Shown: positions 1-10,775, numbered from the stretch's first letter. The stretch is 64,000 nt of DNA from Nelumbo lutea (GCA_022828595.1 JAKGHH010000008.1:21258378-21322377), one strand, 5' to 3'. Notes: a model not told the origin generated them from the letters alone. Numbers and translations: made by a program.

Positions 1-5
1 GGTAG

Positions 6-599
6 GTGAATTCTTCGATTCATGCCTTGGCGGCCCAAGTGGAGAGGAGCTCGCGACAGGCGCGAGCTGCTAAGGCTACCGCTCATGCTGCTGAAGAAGC
101 CTTCCGTGCTGCAGAGGCAAATACCCGGGCTGCTAAGGCGGCTGCTTATGCTGCTGAAGAGGCTGCTCGCGTCGTGATGGCCAGACAGGCGAGGTCTCAG
201 CGTGACGCCGAGGCCATGGAGGTAGTTGTCAAGCATATGGCGGACTTGAAGTTGGATTTGCAGCATCAAGTCGAATATCTTCAGGAGGACATCAGGGAGA
301 GAACACAGATTTTTTCCCAAGGCATTGAAGACGCCAAGAAGAAGGCAGTTGAAGACTACATTGCCTCCCCGCGTTTTGACGATCTGATGGTGGACTCTTA
401 CAGGAGGGGGTTCAAGTTGAGCCGGTGGATGATCCGGAATACGTACCCCGACCTCGATGTAAGTGCCATAACCACTTCGCGTATAACTCAGGAGATGGCC
501 AATGCTGTCGATGGCGAGCCGGACTCTGAAGGAGAGGCAGGGCCTTCGGGTGTGGTTGTAGTGCCTTCCGATGGCGAAGAAGTGGCTCCGGGCATGTAA
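6..599 (+). CDS. Last exon of antisense Tat ORF, coiled-coil protein
   Basis: This open frame begins directly after a splice acceptor (the window opens with GGTAG) and its first codon is GTG. It is therefore an exon continuing from sequence left of the window, not a gene start. The product is about 197 residues: an alanine/glutamate/arginine-rich N-terminal half with strong heptad-like coiled-coil character, a middle part around residues 110-150 with a conserved SPRFDDLMVDSYRRGFKLSR segment, and an acidic Ser/Gly/Glu tail. A second copy lies at 12598-13193 in element II. Products of this type are annotated as putative gypsy-type transposon proteins; the molecular function is unknown. The frame is intact here, whereas the copy in element II has stops. 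Confidence 0.7.
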   Translation: MNSSIHALAAQVERSSRQARAAKATAHAAEEAFRAAEANTRAAKAAAYAAEEAARVVMARQARSQRDAEAMEVVVKHMADLKLDLQHQVEYLQEDIRERTQIFSQGIEDAKKKAVEDYIASPRFDDLMVDSYRRGFKLSRWMIRNTYPDLDVSAITTSRITQEMANAVDGEPDSEGEAGPSGVVVVPSDGEEVAPGM

Positions 600-821
600 A
601 TTTTTTTTTTTTTTTGCCAATGTACTATTTCTTGCAATGGAGTGTCTTTTTCACCTTGCTCATCTTCCCCGAGCTGTTTCTTTGTTGGGTTTTTAAATTT
701 CCGTGGTCTTTTATGCCGCAAACTGATTTTTTGCCGAGTTGATAATGTGCTGTCTACGCCAAAGTTCCTCGGCTTGCCTTGTGGCACATAGGGCCTGATT
801 TCGTCCACTTCGCTAGGTGGT

Positions 822-1893
822 TTATAGGTAGTATCGCCTCAAGTTCACGATGTTCCACGTTCGAGGTACTCGTTTGCCTTCCAAGGTTTCGAGTTCGTAT
901 GCGCCCCCGAGCGCTGTTTTTACTTTATAGGGCCCTTCCCAATTAGGTCCAAGCTTGCCGATGCCGGGTTTGGGCACCATAATCTTACGGAGGACCAGGT
1001 CGCCGACTCGGAAGCTTCGTTGCTTTACTCTGCTATTGTAGTAGCGAGCTACCTGTTGCTGGTATGCTATTGTTCGGATGTGCGCGAGGTCCCTTACCTC
1101 GTCCAGTAGGTCGAGATTGGTGCGTAACTCGTCTCCGTTCGTCCGATCGTCGTATGTTTCTAATCGCAACGTTGGTATTTCGATTTTCGCCAGGATCACT
1201 ACTTCAGTGCCGTAGGTGAGGTTGAAGGGGGTTTCTCCCGTGGCTGCTTTTTCGGTCGTTCGGTGAGCCCATAAGACACTTGGTAGCTCTTCGGCCCACA
1301 ATCCCTTAGCTTGATCCAGACGTGCTTTCAGTCCGCGCAGGATGGCTCTGTTCATTACTTCCGTCTGACCGTTTGCCTGCGGGTGTGCGACTGACGTGAA
1401 ATTTTGCCGAATCCCCATGTTCTGGCACCACTCTTGGAACTTGATATCCTCGAACTGTTTGCCGTTGTCGGAGATTAGAACCTGAGGTAACCCAATCCGA
1501 CATACTATGTTCTTCCAAAAGAACTTGATATCCTCGAACTGGTGGGAATGGCCCTAGGAGGTCGATGCCCCATTGTGCAACGGGCCACGGGCTGGCGAGG
1601 TATTTGAGGTCGGAGGCAGGTTGATGGTGGATGTTAGCGTGCTTCTGACACTTGTCGCATTTTCTGACGAGCTCGACAGCTTCTGCCTTCATCGTTGGCC
1701 AGTAGTATCCTTGTCGAAGTGCCTTTTGGGTGAGTGCTCTGCCCCCCAAGTGTCCGCCGCATAGGCCTTCATGAGTGTCGCGGAGTACGAACTCGGCTTC
1801 GGTAGGTTGCAGGCAACGCAAATAGAGGAGCGTGTACGACCGTCGGTATAACCGTTCGTCTATTATGACGTATTTGGCCGCATGGTGCTGCAC
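822..1893 (-). pseudogene. Integrase of Tat element I, internally deleted
   Basis: The minus strand encodes the His-Cys zinc-binding part (HEGLCGGHLGGRALTQKALR, then CDKCQKHANIHH) and the start of the catalytic core (WGIDLLGPFPP). The frame then breaks near 1535 and resumes at 1418 with the motif around the catalytic Glu (HPQANGQTEVMN), the C-terminal domain and a natural stop at 822. Against element II about 100 bp are missing, including the first catalytic Asp (in VAVDYFTKW); a short filler copied from nearby replaces them. The enzyme cannot be active. The C-terminus (NLRRYYL) is complete here, whereas element II stops early. Confidence 0.85.
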
Positions 1894-1968
1894 CCTCTTG
1901 GCCGCATTGCGTTCTGCAGGGAGGGTTCCGTCTATCAGGAAGCTCGCGAGTGGATTGATCCAGCTCGG

Positions 1969-3729
1969 CTATGCTTCTAAGACGGGAGCGACCTCCTCTG
2001 TCCCTCCGAGAATACTAGGCCGAGGTAAGTCCTCTATGTACACAGTTCTCATATTGTTGTGACTCGTGCTGGCTAACCGGGACAAGGCGTCGGCCTCAGT
2101 GTTTTCTGAATTCGGGATTTGCCTGATGATGTGTGACCGGAAGTTGAGCAGGGCTTCTTTTACTTTGGCCAAATATGCGATCATGGAGAGATCGCGTGCT
2201 TCGTATTCGCCGGTAACTTGGTTTACCACGAGCTGAGAATCGTTGCAGATGACCTAGTGTTTTGCCTTAACCTTTCGCGCCAGGTCCAGCCCGGCGATCA
2301 GTGCTTCGTACTCTGCCTCGTTGTTGGATGCCGTGAACTCAAAGCGTAGTGCGTATTCTACTTTTGCGCCGCTCGGGCCGCACAAGACTATTCCAGCTCC
2401 GCTGCCTTGCCGGTTCGAGGAACCATCCATGTGAAGGATCCAGGGCTCCTCATCCAAGTTCGCGCTTCGCCTGACCAGGAGAGATGCCACACTGGCTGCT
2501 ACTTCACGGGGTTCGGACTCTATGGGCTCAGGAGCTCCGGGTTCGCCGCAACTGGGGACCTCGGGCTCGACCTGTGGGGCTTTGTGGCTGAAAGTGCATT
2601 CGGCGATAAAATCTGCCAAAGCTTGGGCCTTGATAGCAGTTCTCGGTTTGTACTGGAGGTCGTACTCGCTGAGTTCGACGGCCCATTTCGTCAGTCGACC
2701 GGAGACTTCAGGTTTGAGTAAAACTTGTCTAAGAGGTTTGTCAGTTAGGACGATGACGGTGTGAGCCTGGAAGTACGGGCGGAGTTCCTGAGCTACTATT
2801 ACTAGGGTGTATGCTAGTTTTTCTATCTCCGGGTACCTTGCCTCTGCTCCCTGCAAAATTTTACTAACATAATATATGGGTCGTTGGACCCGGTCTGTTT
2901 CCTTTATCAGTACCGAACTGACCGCCTCGTCGCTCCCCGAGAGGTACAGTTCTAAGACCTCGCCCACCTCGGGCCGGGCTAAGGTTGGCACACTAGCGAG
3001 GTAACCTTTTAGTTCGTCGAACGTGAACTGGCAGTCGTGGGTCCACTCAAACCCTTTGCCTTTGACTGCCTTGAAGAAGGGTAGGCAGCGGTCTGCTGAC
3101 TTAGACAAGAAGCGGCTTAGAGCGGTTATGCGGCCGTTTAGCCTCTGAACCTCTTTTACTTTCCGATGTGGTTTCATAGCTAGAATGACTTTTATTTTGT
3201 CCAGGTTGGCCTCAATACCGCGCCGATTGACAATGTAGCCTAAGAACTTGCCCGAGGTGACGCCGAAGACACATTTGTTGGGGTTCAATTTCATGCTAAA
3301 CTGACGCAGGATTTGGAAGACAGAATCTAAGTCTTGTATTAATTCTTGTGAAAACTGAGTCTTGACGACCATGTCGTCTACATAGCACTCTATCTTCGTG
3401 CCAATCAGGGGCCGAAACAGCCTATTTACAAGTCTTTGGAAAGTCGCCCCGGCATTTTTTAATCCGAAGGGCATGACCTTGTAGCAATATAGGCCGAACT
3501 CGGTTATGAAACTGGTTTTTTCCTCATCGGATGGGTCCATCCTAACTTGGTTGTAGCCCGAGTAGGCGTCCAGGAAGCTTAGCAACTCGTTTCTCGAGGT
3601 CGCGTCCACTAGGCGGTCAATTCTGGGGAGGGGGAAGCAATCTTTCGGGCAAGCTCGATTCAGCTCGGTATAGTCGACGCACATGCGCCACTTGCCGCTT
3701 TCCTTTTTTACCAACACCGGGTTGGCCAC
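1969..3729 (-). pseudogene. Reverse transcriptase and RNase H of Tat element I
   Basis: A long frame (2254-3729) begins within reverse transcriptase. It shows CVDYTELN, the FLDAYSGYNQV motif holding the first catalytic Asp, MPFGLKNAGATFQR and the catalytic YVDDMVVK box, followed by the connection and RNase H domains (WILHMDGSSNRQGSGAG, NNEAEYEAL). A TAG at about 2254 replaces a Leu codon seen in element II (KAKHLVIC), so RNase H is cut. The rest of RNase H continues in frame at 1969-2229 (MVNQVTGEYEARDL, ADALSRLAS). Upstream, a TAG at 3730 separates it from the preceding frame. The RT core itself looks intact. Confidence 0.9.
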
Positions 3730-4859
3730 CTAGCTCGGGTAATGGACTTCCCTTATGAAGTTTGCTGCGAGGAGCTTCTCGACCTCCTCGTCGACCGCTC
3801 TCCAGCGTTCTTGGGCTAAGTTGCGTTTCTTCTGTCTAACGGGTCTGACTACAGGGTCAGTATTAAGTTTGTGAGTTATCAGTCTGGGGCTAATGCCGGG
3901 CATGTCGATCGCGGACCAAGCAAAAATATCTAAATTTTGAAGTAAAAAACTCAACAGTTCGGCTCGTAGGGGGTCTTCGATGGAAGCTCCGATGCTTAGT
4001 GTCCGAGCTGGGTCCGTAGCTCAAGTCGGGATTGCGACTGTTTCCTCCGTGGGTGAAGCTCGCTCCTCACCTTGCTCCGCAGGCCGCTCCAGTTCGAGGT
4101 CGTCGGCCGCCTTGGTTTTTCCCTTCAGGGCGGCAACGTAGCACTTGCGGGACTCGAGCTGGTCGCCCCGCGCTACCCCTATACCGAAGTCCGTAGGGAA
4201 CTTCATGGCCAAATAGTAGGTGGAGACCGCCGCCCGTAGGAAATGCGTGATCGGCCGCCCTATAATGGCATTGTATGGGGAGGGGGTCGCGACTACCAGG
4301 AAATCATGGTTGAGTCTGACCGCACAAGGCCATGTGCCGACTTCCACAGGGACAGTTACTTTTCTGAGGGGCCTGACTTCCACTCCGCTGAAACCTACCA
4401 GGGAAGTGTTCGCGGGCTTCAGCTCGCTCCTCTGTAACTGTAGCTAGTCAAATGCTAATTTGAAGAGGATGTCCGCTGAGCTGCCCGAATCTACGAGTAC
4501 GCGCCTGACCTCGAAGTCGCTGATCCTTAGCTTAATGACAAGCGCGTCATCATGTGGGTAGTGGACTCCTCGCGCGTCGTCCTCCGTGAAAAAGATTGGT
4601 TCTTCGGTCTTTGGTCTCTTTGGGGGTTCCATTCTTCGAGGGCCGCTTCGCGAACTGAAGTCCAGGCTGCTGCCGAGGTACACCCCGCTACCACCGAACC
4701 TCCCACTATTACATGGATGGTTCCCCGAACTGGCCTCTCTTCCGGAGGCTGCTTCTGCAACAGTTCGGCAGGTCTGTTGCTAGACTCGGGGGCATCCTTT
4801 TCGTGCTCCTCTTGCCGACATGCTTTATTGTTATTGCTGTGCTGTACAAAGTTTCTCAA
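3730..4859 (-). pseudogene. Protease and RT N-terminal part of Tat element I
   Basis: Several short frames together encode the retropepsin-like protease and the linker into RT. The protease active site is [13 protein letters not shown] (about 4444-4530), preceded by the characteristic [18 protein letters not shown] stretch. Downstream, NAIIGRPITHFLRAAVSTYY and FAWSAIDMPGISP mark the protease end and the start of RT (4021-4383, 3730-3954). The frames are separated by stops at about 4441, 4021 and 3730 and by a frameshift between gag and protease near 4680-4890. Element II keeps gag and protease in one frame, so these are lesions and not programmed frameshifts. Confidence 0.8.
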
Positions 4860-4892
4860 GTATCTGCGACGGATGAGTCCCTCTATCTCATC

Positions 4893-6360
4893 CTAGAGGT
4901 TATTACATTGTTCGGTGCTATGACCATGGTCTGTATGGAAACTACAATACAAATTCTTGTTTCTCTCGTTCGGATTTCCCTTTAGGCGAGGTGGCCACTT
5001 AACGTATGGAGCGTCTTTGATCGTCATTAGGATCTCTGTCCGCCTCGTGTTTAACGGCGTGTAGTCCGTCCGAACTGCTAAGGGGGCCCAGAAGGACTGG
5101 TTCAGCTTCGGCTCCCGGGTCGGGTTTTTTCTATTCACCGGGTTGGAGAGCTTGCCTTCTCTCTTTCTTTTCTCGTTCCCGCCTTCGGTTTGTTGGTTGA
5201 TTTCTTCCTCTGTCCTCATGAACTTATCCGTGAGTTTGAGAAATTCGGCCACGGTCGCGGGCTGGTTGGCCACCATGCGCCATTTGAATTCTTTGTGCGT
5301 CACCCTTCTTTTGGCCGCCGCGAGTTGCACTGCGGGGTCCAACCGCGGTATTTGCAAGCATGCTTCGTTGAACCGCTTGATGTAGCCCCGAATATATTCT
5401 CCTTCTCTTTGGACCACTCCGAAGATGCTTTCCTCTGTTATGGGGCACCGTCGACTGGTGACGAAGTGTGTGGTGAAGACTTGCACGAACTGGGCCCAAC
5501 ACTTTATCGACCCGGGGGCCAGGTTCCTGTACCAAGTGTGGGCTACCTCCCTGAGGGTGGTGGTAAAGGCCACGCACATGCACGATTCGCTGGCCCTGGC
5601 GAGGTTCATTTGCGACTGAAAGGCGTCAACGTGGTCGTTGGGGTCGAAGGACCCGTTGTACTTGTCCAGAGGTGGGAGCTTGAAGTCTCTGGGTAAGGGG
5701 ACCGCCAGGAGTTTCGATGCGAGGGGGAAAGGAACGGAGAGAGCCGGGGCAGCCCCTACCTCATCCGAGCTCGTGTCTTTGCCTCTGAATTCCGACAAGG
5801 CGTGGGTGGCGGTTCGGCGACTTCGTCGACACCTTCGCCGTTGAGCGGGCCTTGTGCTGGCGCTGCTGGCCTCCGTGTTACCGAGCTCGATGAGCCCGAA
5901 ATGCTGGTAGTCTGCCGCCAGGGCGCTGAATCGGTTTTCGGTGAGCGGGAGCTTGGGCTTGGAGCGCCGGGGTGCCGACCTCTCGGGCGAGGTTCCCGAC
6001 CCGCCTACGGGTTGCGAGGCGGGGACGACATTTTTCTCTCTTCTGCTTGGGGACGAGGCCTGGCTGTTGGGGTGGTTCTGGGGCCGGGAGGCCTTCGCCT
6101 GGCGGGGGTGCCCATCCTACGGGGAGGCATTGACCGGCCTCGGAGCGGGGTGGCGAGGTGGAAGTAGTGGTTGGTTCAGTGGCAGTTGGGGGAACTGCTG
6201 TTGATAGTGATACTGGGAGATGTTGTGCAGCACTTGGTGCTGGTGAAGCTGGTGTTGCTGGAACTGTTGCATTTGGGCTTGCATTGCCCGCATGCACTGC
6301 ATCAGGTCCTCCAATCGATTTTGACTATCTGCCAGGGGGACGGCAATTGGTTCAGTGAAG
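4893..6360 (-). pseudogene. Gag of Tat element I
   Basis: The capsid-type gag domain is clear at 4893-5798 (301 codons). It includes LPPLDKYNGSFDPNDHVDAF, AHTWYRNLAPGSI and FKWRMVANQPATVAEFLKL, and a truncated zinc-knuckle-like end (CSFHTDHGHSTEQC). The region upstream to about 6360 carries the proline/glutamine-rich N-terminal part (QAQMQQFQQHQLHQ, 6117-6314) in other frames, so the N-terminus is frameshifted. Gag forms the cytoplasmic virus-like particle. The first codons and leader are lost in a deletion at about 6410. Confidence 0.8.
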
Positions 6361-6413
6361 GTTGTCTCAATGGGGAGAGGAAAGGGGACGTTTGTGGTAG
6401 GAGGGTTTACGAG

Positions 6414-6609
6414 TGTATCCCGAGCTGTTACAAGGTGGGTCAGTTCGGCGAAGTGTATCCCGAGCTGTTACAAGGTGGGTCAGTTCGGCGAAGTGTATCC
6501 CGAGCTGTTACAAAGTGGGTCAGTTCGGCGAAGTGTATCCCGAGCTGTTACAAGGTGGGTCAATTCGGCGAAGTGTATCCCGAGCTGTTACAAGGGTCAG
6601 TTCGGCGAA
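6414..6609. repeat. Tandem 40-bp repeats in U3, four full copies plus one short
   Basis: The unit begins TGTATCCCGAGCTGTTACAA and ends GGTCAGTTCGGCGAAG. Four nearly identical 40-bp copies are followed by one about 36 bp long. The full LTRs of element II have only about three more diverged copies of the same motif (10266-10390, 19898-20012), so the array has expanded and homogenised in element I. Confidence 0.9.
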
Positions 6610-6711
6610 GTGTGTCCCCTTGTTCCCGCCTAGGCTTGGCCCCTTTTGCCGAGCTGTTGTTTCTGCCACGTGTCACATAATAGAGAGGTCGGGCCAAATC
6701 TTCCTTCATCA
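6414..6711 (-). repeat. LTR remnant of Tat element I
   Basis: The right end (AAATCTTCCTTCATCA, ending 6711) matches the outer ends of the LTRs at 10565 and 20186. Only the outermost part of U3 and the tandem repeat block survive. The rest of U3, R and U5 and the primer-binding site are deleted, and the gag leader joins directly to the repeats. Confidence 0.8.
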
Positions 6712-7150
6712 CTTACCGATGCCGCTGACCTCCCACTTTCAGTAAGGGATGAGCGTACTATAACCCTTGCAGCTAACTAATGGCAGCCCCAGCAAGTAAC
6801 GGCGCCTCTCGATCTAGCGCACTAGCAGCAAGAAAACGGCTGTGCTATTGCGCTGCGCTAGCGCTCAATCCGTTGCATCCGTTTTTCATCATGCCGTTAG
6901 TGCAATGGCTTGAGTGCTTTGCCGTTGCAGCAAGATTCAAAACGGATGCACGCGCTAGCACGCTGCGGTTGCGCTTAGTGCTAGCGCAACAAGCAATGGC
7001 TTTGAATCACTTGTTCGGCTGCACGTTAGCGCCACGCTAGCGCTCAATCCATTGCTTGTTGCGCTGTAGTTTTCTCGCTTGTTGGTTAGGGCGCTCCCTC
7101 CTCTCACGCCATGCTCCCTCAAAAAAGGGACCACACAAAACTAGCCTGAA
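6712..7150. repeat. GC-rich short-repeat block, organelle-like
   Basis: No gene is supported. The block is built from short words such as GCTAGCGC, CTCAATCCGTTGC and TTGTTGCGCTGTAGTTTTC. These recur at 22260-22620, 33220-33480, 36915-37640 and near 27490, always in the organelle-like part of the window. Open frames here are by-products of the repeats. Confidence 0.7.
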
Positions 7151-7169
7151 AAGCGCTCTCACGTTTGGA

Positions 7170-7780
7170 GTGACTCGCCTAAAAGTGGTTGGGGACTCGA
7201 AATTGGTTATCAGTCAGGTCGTGGGAGAGTGGAAGACCAGGGACTCTAAGTGGATTCCGTATCAAGAGCTAGCCGAACGCCTAGTCTCACTCTTTGATGA
7301 GGTGGTTTTCGTCCATGTGCCTAGAGACAAGAACCGCCTAGCTGATGCGATAGCTACCCTGGCCTCCATAGTCGAGATGCCTTTGTACCGGTCAATGGAA
7401 TCACTCGTTGTTGAAAAGCTATATCAGCCGGCATACTTATTCATCCAGCCCAGAAGACCGGAAGTACATCGAAAAGTCCTCCCCTCCGGGAAAATCAAAG
7501 GTTGAAGAGAAAGAAGAAGAAATCCAAGGAGAATACCTCATGCATGATGACTCGAGTGAAAGCAGTGATGATGATGAGGTTCTGGCCGAAGCAGAAGGCC
7601 GGCGATGCTGGAAACCAATTGTACTATGACATAAAGCACTTCAACCAAGAGGGAAGTTTCCCAAATTACGCGACTAAAGCAGATGGGAAGTACTTTGTCA
7701 GGGGATGCATGAAGTGTCAAATTCACGCCGATCTGATTCATGCGCCGTCATCATCGCTCCATCCTATGTCGTCTCTGATA
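7170..7780 (+). pseudogene. Gypsy RNase H and integrase zinc-finger fragment
   Basis: The first part (7170-7505) encodes a typical plant Ty3/gypsy RNase H C-terminal half (VVGDSKLVISQVVGEWKTRD, VFVHVPRDKNRLADAIATLA). After a frame change, 7620-7780 resembles the zinc-binding region of integrase (YDIKHFNQEGSFPNYA, then MKCQIHADLIHAP). There are no LTRs and no other domains around it, so this is an isolated fossil in organelle-like DNA, from a different family than elements I and II. Confidence 0.75.
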
Positions 7781-8099
7781 GCTTGAAGAGAAATGTTTTG
7801 GGAGAATAAGCATTTTCAAACACTGGAAAAGAGGGGCTTAAGCTCTATAAGTGAAACTAAAGACAACGAAATCAAATCAGACTTCCCAGGCATATACAAA
7901 TCAAGAAGAAAGCAAAGGACAGAAAGAGCCGTAATACAACTTGTTAATAATACATGATATTACACTCCCCCTAAAACTAGAACAAATGAGAGGTCAAGAA
8001 GCGCCCAAAAAGAATGAATGCCGAGTCTGGTTCCAAATCTGCAATCTGAAGGTCGGACGAAATAAAGGGCTGTCTTTTAATCCAAGCACTTCTCGCGAG
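7781..8099. other. Stretch without recognisable gene
   Basis: No reading frame, RNA or repeat could be supported here. It links the gypsy fragment and the copia fragment. Confidence 0.5.
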
Positions 8100-8420
8100 T
8101 GAAGCGCCCTAAATGAGTAAGGCCACTTCGTTTATTATTGTACGCTCATTAAAGACAGGGTTGGTTGCTATCTGAATAGCGCCGTTATTGTCACAATGAA
8201 GAGGCGTTGCAGCGGTGAGATGAACCCCAAGATCAGATAGAAGCCTGCGTAACCAAACCACTTCACTAGTGGCTGCAGACATAGCCAAGTATTCTGCCTC
8301 TGCACTGGATTTGGATACGGTGTCCTGCTTTTTGCTCTTCCAGGAAATAAGAGAGTCTCAAAGGAAGACACAAAGTCCAGTGGTAGAGCGACGATCAATA
8401 GGGCAGCCTGCCTTTATAGG
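8100..8420 (-). pseudogene. Ty1/copia RNase H fragment
   Basis: The minus strand encodes a copia-type RNase H: a SLISWKSKKQDTVSKSSAEA-like segment, then EYLAMSAATSEVVWLRRLL, LHCDNNGAIQIATNPVFNER. Stops and frame changes interrupt it. No LTR or other copia domain lies beside it. Confidence 0.8.
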
Positions 8421-9130
8421 AGTAGGGGCTGAAAAACAACGTATATAGTTTTCTCTGGCGCGCCCACTTATAGCACGAAGAAGCTGCCTCCGTTTGCCCT
8501 TAGTTGCTTTGGCGCGTAACTCATTTCATTCGAATAGTTTGGCAAAATGATTAAAACAAGATCTCACTCCTGAGAAAGCATTCGCAATTCGATTGTCATG
8601 CGAATATAGCGCTTAGCAGCAATTGAATTAAAACAAGATTGAACTCGAGAAGGACATTTGAAACCGAAAGACTTGAACGCGAATATAGCGAGAAAGTCTT
8701 AAAACGAGCTTTTCACTCGAGAAGGGGGCATTTGAAACCGACACACTTTCTATCTCATATACCGAGATAAGTATTCACATTTTATTAAATGGCTCAGTAA
8801 ATGAAAGGAATGGGACCAGGGTGAAAGGAGCTTTTTTCTTTTGTGGGGGGGGGGGGGGGATGCAAAGCTGGGCAAAGTGAGTCCAAGGCAAGCAATGCAA
8901 AGCTAGACGAACCCAAAGTCTCCGTGAGCGCAAGCATAAGCAAGCACAGTCAGCGGGGGTATATGGGAGGAAGCCAGTCTGCAGTAACTCCAATTGCTCC
9001 TTCGGATCACTAGGGAAAATCTTGACTCACACATACCTTGTGTAAGGTAGTCAACTCCAATAGTCGCACCTACCAGCAACAAGACGACTACTCCCTCCAC
9101 GCCACTAAACGGCGCTATTTAGCGCTTTGG
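8421..9130. other. Organelle-like noncoding stretch with diverged tandem copies
   Basis: No gene is seen. At about 8540-8760 three diverged copies share words such as TTAAAACAAGA, GCGAATATAGCG and ACTCGAGAAGG. A run of about 16 G lies at 8845-8860. Confidence 0.5.
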
Positions 9131-9217
9131 TTCGCCCAATACAAGAATTACAGCCCTTACTAGCTTAAGGATAAAGCCATGGAGTACGCCCCCGTGAGAC
9201 CCTTCTATTTGACTAAC
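9131..9217. repeat. Flank duplicated at both sides of Tat element II
   Basis: This stretch (CAAGAATTAC, TAGCTTAAGG, CTATTTGACTAACATACCCC) recurs directly next to the outer LTR end at 20187-20273 with several differences and an 8-bp indel. It is far longer than a 5-bp target duplication. Confidence 0.8.
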
Positions 9218-9750
9218 ATACCCCCTTTCCCTGGTGGGGGCGTCCATCCTGTGGGGAGGCCTTGACCGTCCTCGGAGCGGGGTGGTGAGGTGGAAGTAGT
9301 TGTTGGTTCAGTGGCAGTTGGGGGAACTGCTGTTGATAGTGATACTGGAAGATGTTGTGCAGCACTTGGTGCTGGTGAAGCTGATGCTACTAGAACTGTT
9401 GCATTTGGGCTTGCATTGCCTGCATGCACTGCATCAGGTCGTCCAACCGGTTTTGGCTGGCTGTCAGGGGGACGGCAGTCAGTTCAGTAAAGGTTGTCTC
9501 AATAGGGGGAGGAAAGGGGATGCTTGTGGCATGAAGGTTTACGGGCGCCACTGCTTGTGGCGCGTTCAAACTGGGACTTGAACTGTCCAACGCACACCAC
9601 GGGGACTTGAAGTTGTTCCCCGGTGGTGTTTGTCTCCGTGCCACGTCCGGCGTTGCTAGAGGAGGCCATGAGTGTTGGGTTTTTTGAAGAAAAGGGGTTA
9701 TGAAAGTTTGGAGGGAGGCTTTTTGAAGCGTTCCCATAGACGGCGCCAAT
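9218..9750 (-). pseudogene. Extra gag leader beyond the 3' LTR of Tat element II
   Basis: This copies the region 18870-19406: the primer-binding site (GACGGCGCCA at 9739-9748 on the plus strand), the gag start (Met-Ala-Ser-Ser, at about 9670) and the proline/glutamine-rich N-terminal part. It stops abruptly at 9218 against the duplicated flank. It is the 5' end of a second element attached to the shared LTR. Confidence 0.85.
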
Positions 9751-10565
9751 TGATGATGTGCGATCCGGCCGGTCTTAGCTATCAAAGACCTTGCTTCTGA
9801 ACTGAATAGCAGGGAACCTGAAACGGAGGAGATGAGGAAGCTTCGGGGGGATCCCGGTGTAACGGCTCCGAAGCTTAAGTTAGAATCCTTCAAAAGCAAG
9901 ATAAAACCAGATAGCGCAAAGTTTGCATACCTCGTTGGTTGGGGGCAGGGGGCTCTTATAATCACTTCGTGCACTCGCTTCGAGGCCCTTGTCAGGTCGG
10001 GTATGATTACCCTTGCGTTTGTCAATTTGGTCATCGTCCTTTCTGTTGGGACAGAACCGTCACTGCCTAACCGTCTCTCTAACTAGAGATGGCGGTGGCA
10101 GGTGGCCGTTTAGAGTGCGGCCGCCAAGCATCAGATCCCAAGTCAGTCAGGTGCGGCGCCCTCGGGCACGGACTTCCTCAGTGTCAGGCATGGTACGACT
10201 TGTTCGGTTTTGGTGCCCAGAAGGGGATGCGGAGTGGTGAGCGAGGTGAAGTCTTGAGTTCGGAGGTATCTATAGGGCAGGTCAGTTCAGAGAGGTGTAT
10301 CCCGAACTGTTACAAGGCAAGACAGTTCGGCGAGATATATCCTGAGCTATTACAAGGTTGGCAAGTTCGGCGAGGTATATCCCGAACTGAAGGTAGGCCA
10401 GTTCCGATTACTCTGGTTTTGGGCCAAGGGTAAATTCGGGCCTCCCGTAGGAATTTCGGTCCGTTGGTGTCCCTTGTTCACGCCTTAGGCTGGCCTTTTT
10501 GCCGAGCTGTTGTTTCTGCCACATGTCGCATAACTGTGAAGTCGGGCCAAATCTTCCTTCATCCA
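9751..10565 (-). repeat. 3' LTR of Tat element II
   Basis: Plus-strand ends are TGATGATGTG and CTTCATCCA, giving TG...CA termini on the minus strand. Length is 815 bp against 780 bp for the 5' LTR; the difference is a 35-bp insertion after CCTAACCGT at about 10070. A possible TATA element (GATTATAAG on the minus strand) lies near 9955, and three copies of a 40-bp-type repeat lie at 10266-10390. Confidence 0.9.
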
Positions 10566-10581
10566 TTGCCCCCCACTCCTC
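10566..10581 (-). other. Polypurine tract of Tat element II
   Basis: On the minus strand GAGGAGTGGGGGGCAA abuts the LTR start. This is the expected plus-strand priming site, and the same GTGGGGGGCAA core precedes the 3' LTR of the element at 59834-63827. Confidence 0.8.
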
Positions 10582-10775
10582 GCGCCAAGGGTCTTGCCCT
10601 GGTGCGGGGAGTTTCGTGAGGTGGTAGGTGGATTTGTCCCGTCCTTCAAATCTTGACTGCGCGAGTTGCTTTTCCAGGGTTCTCGGTTTCCGAGAAGGCT
10701 GGAAACGTGCCTACTCATAAATGTTGATGGTTGTGACAACACGCGTCTTAAATTTCAAAAATTTGCGCCACTTGG

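Larger units (their letters stand above)
1..6711 (-). mobile_element. Tat-lineage Ty3/gypsy retrotransposon I (incomplete)
   Basis: Read on the minus strand the order is LTR remnant, gag, protease, reverse transcriptase, RNase H and integrase, then an antisense gene that runs off the left window edge. This domain order and the antisense gene between pol and the 3' LTR are typical of the Tat branch of Ty3/gypsy. The 3' LTR lies outside the window. The element is dead: the 5' LTR is cut down to part of U3, the primer-binding site is gone, pol carries nonsense codons, and integrase has an internal deletion. It is closely related to element II at 9751-20186, which serves as the reference for the lesions. 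Confidence 0.9.

Noticed and set aside
5190..5696. Plus-strand frame of 168 codons (and 17965-18468)
   Set aside because: Exact antisense shadow of gag in both Tat elements; its conservation is explained by gag.
6414..6609. CRISPR-like 40-bp repeats
   Set aside because: No spacers; they belong to the LTR of a Tat element.
6780..7040. 86-codon frame rich in Ala and Leu
   Set aside because: Made of the GC-rich organelle repeat words.
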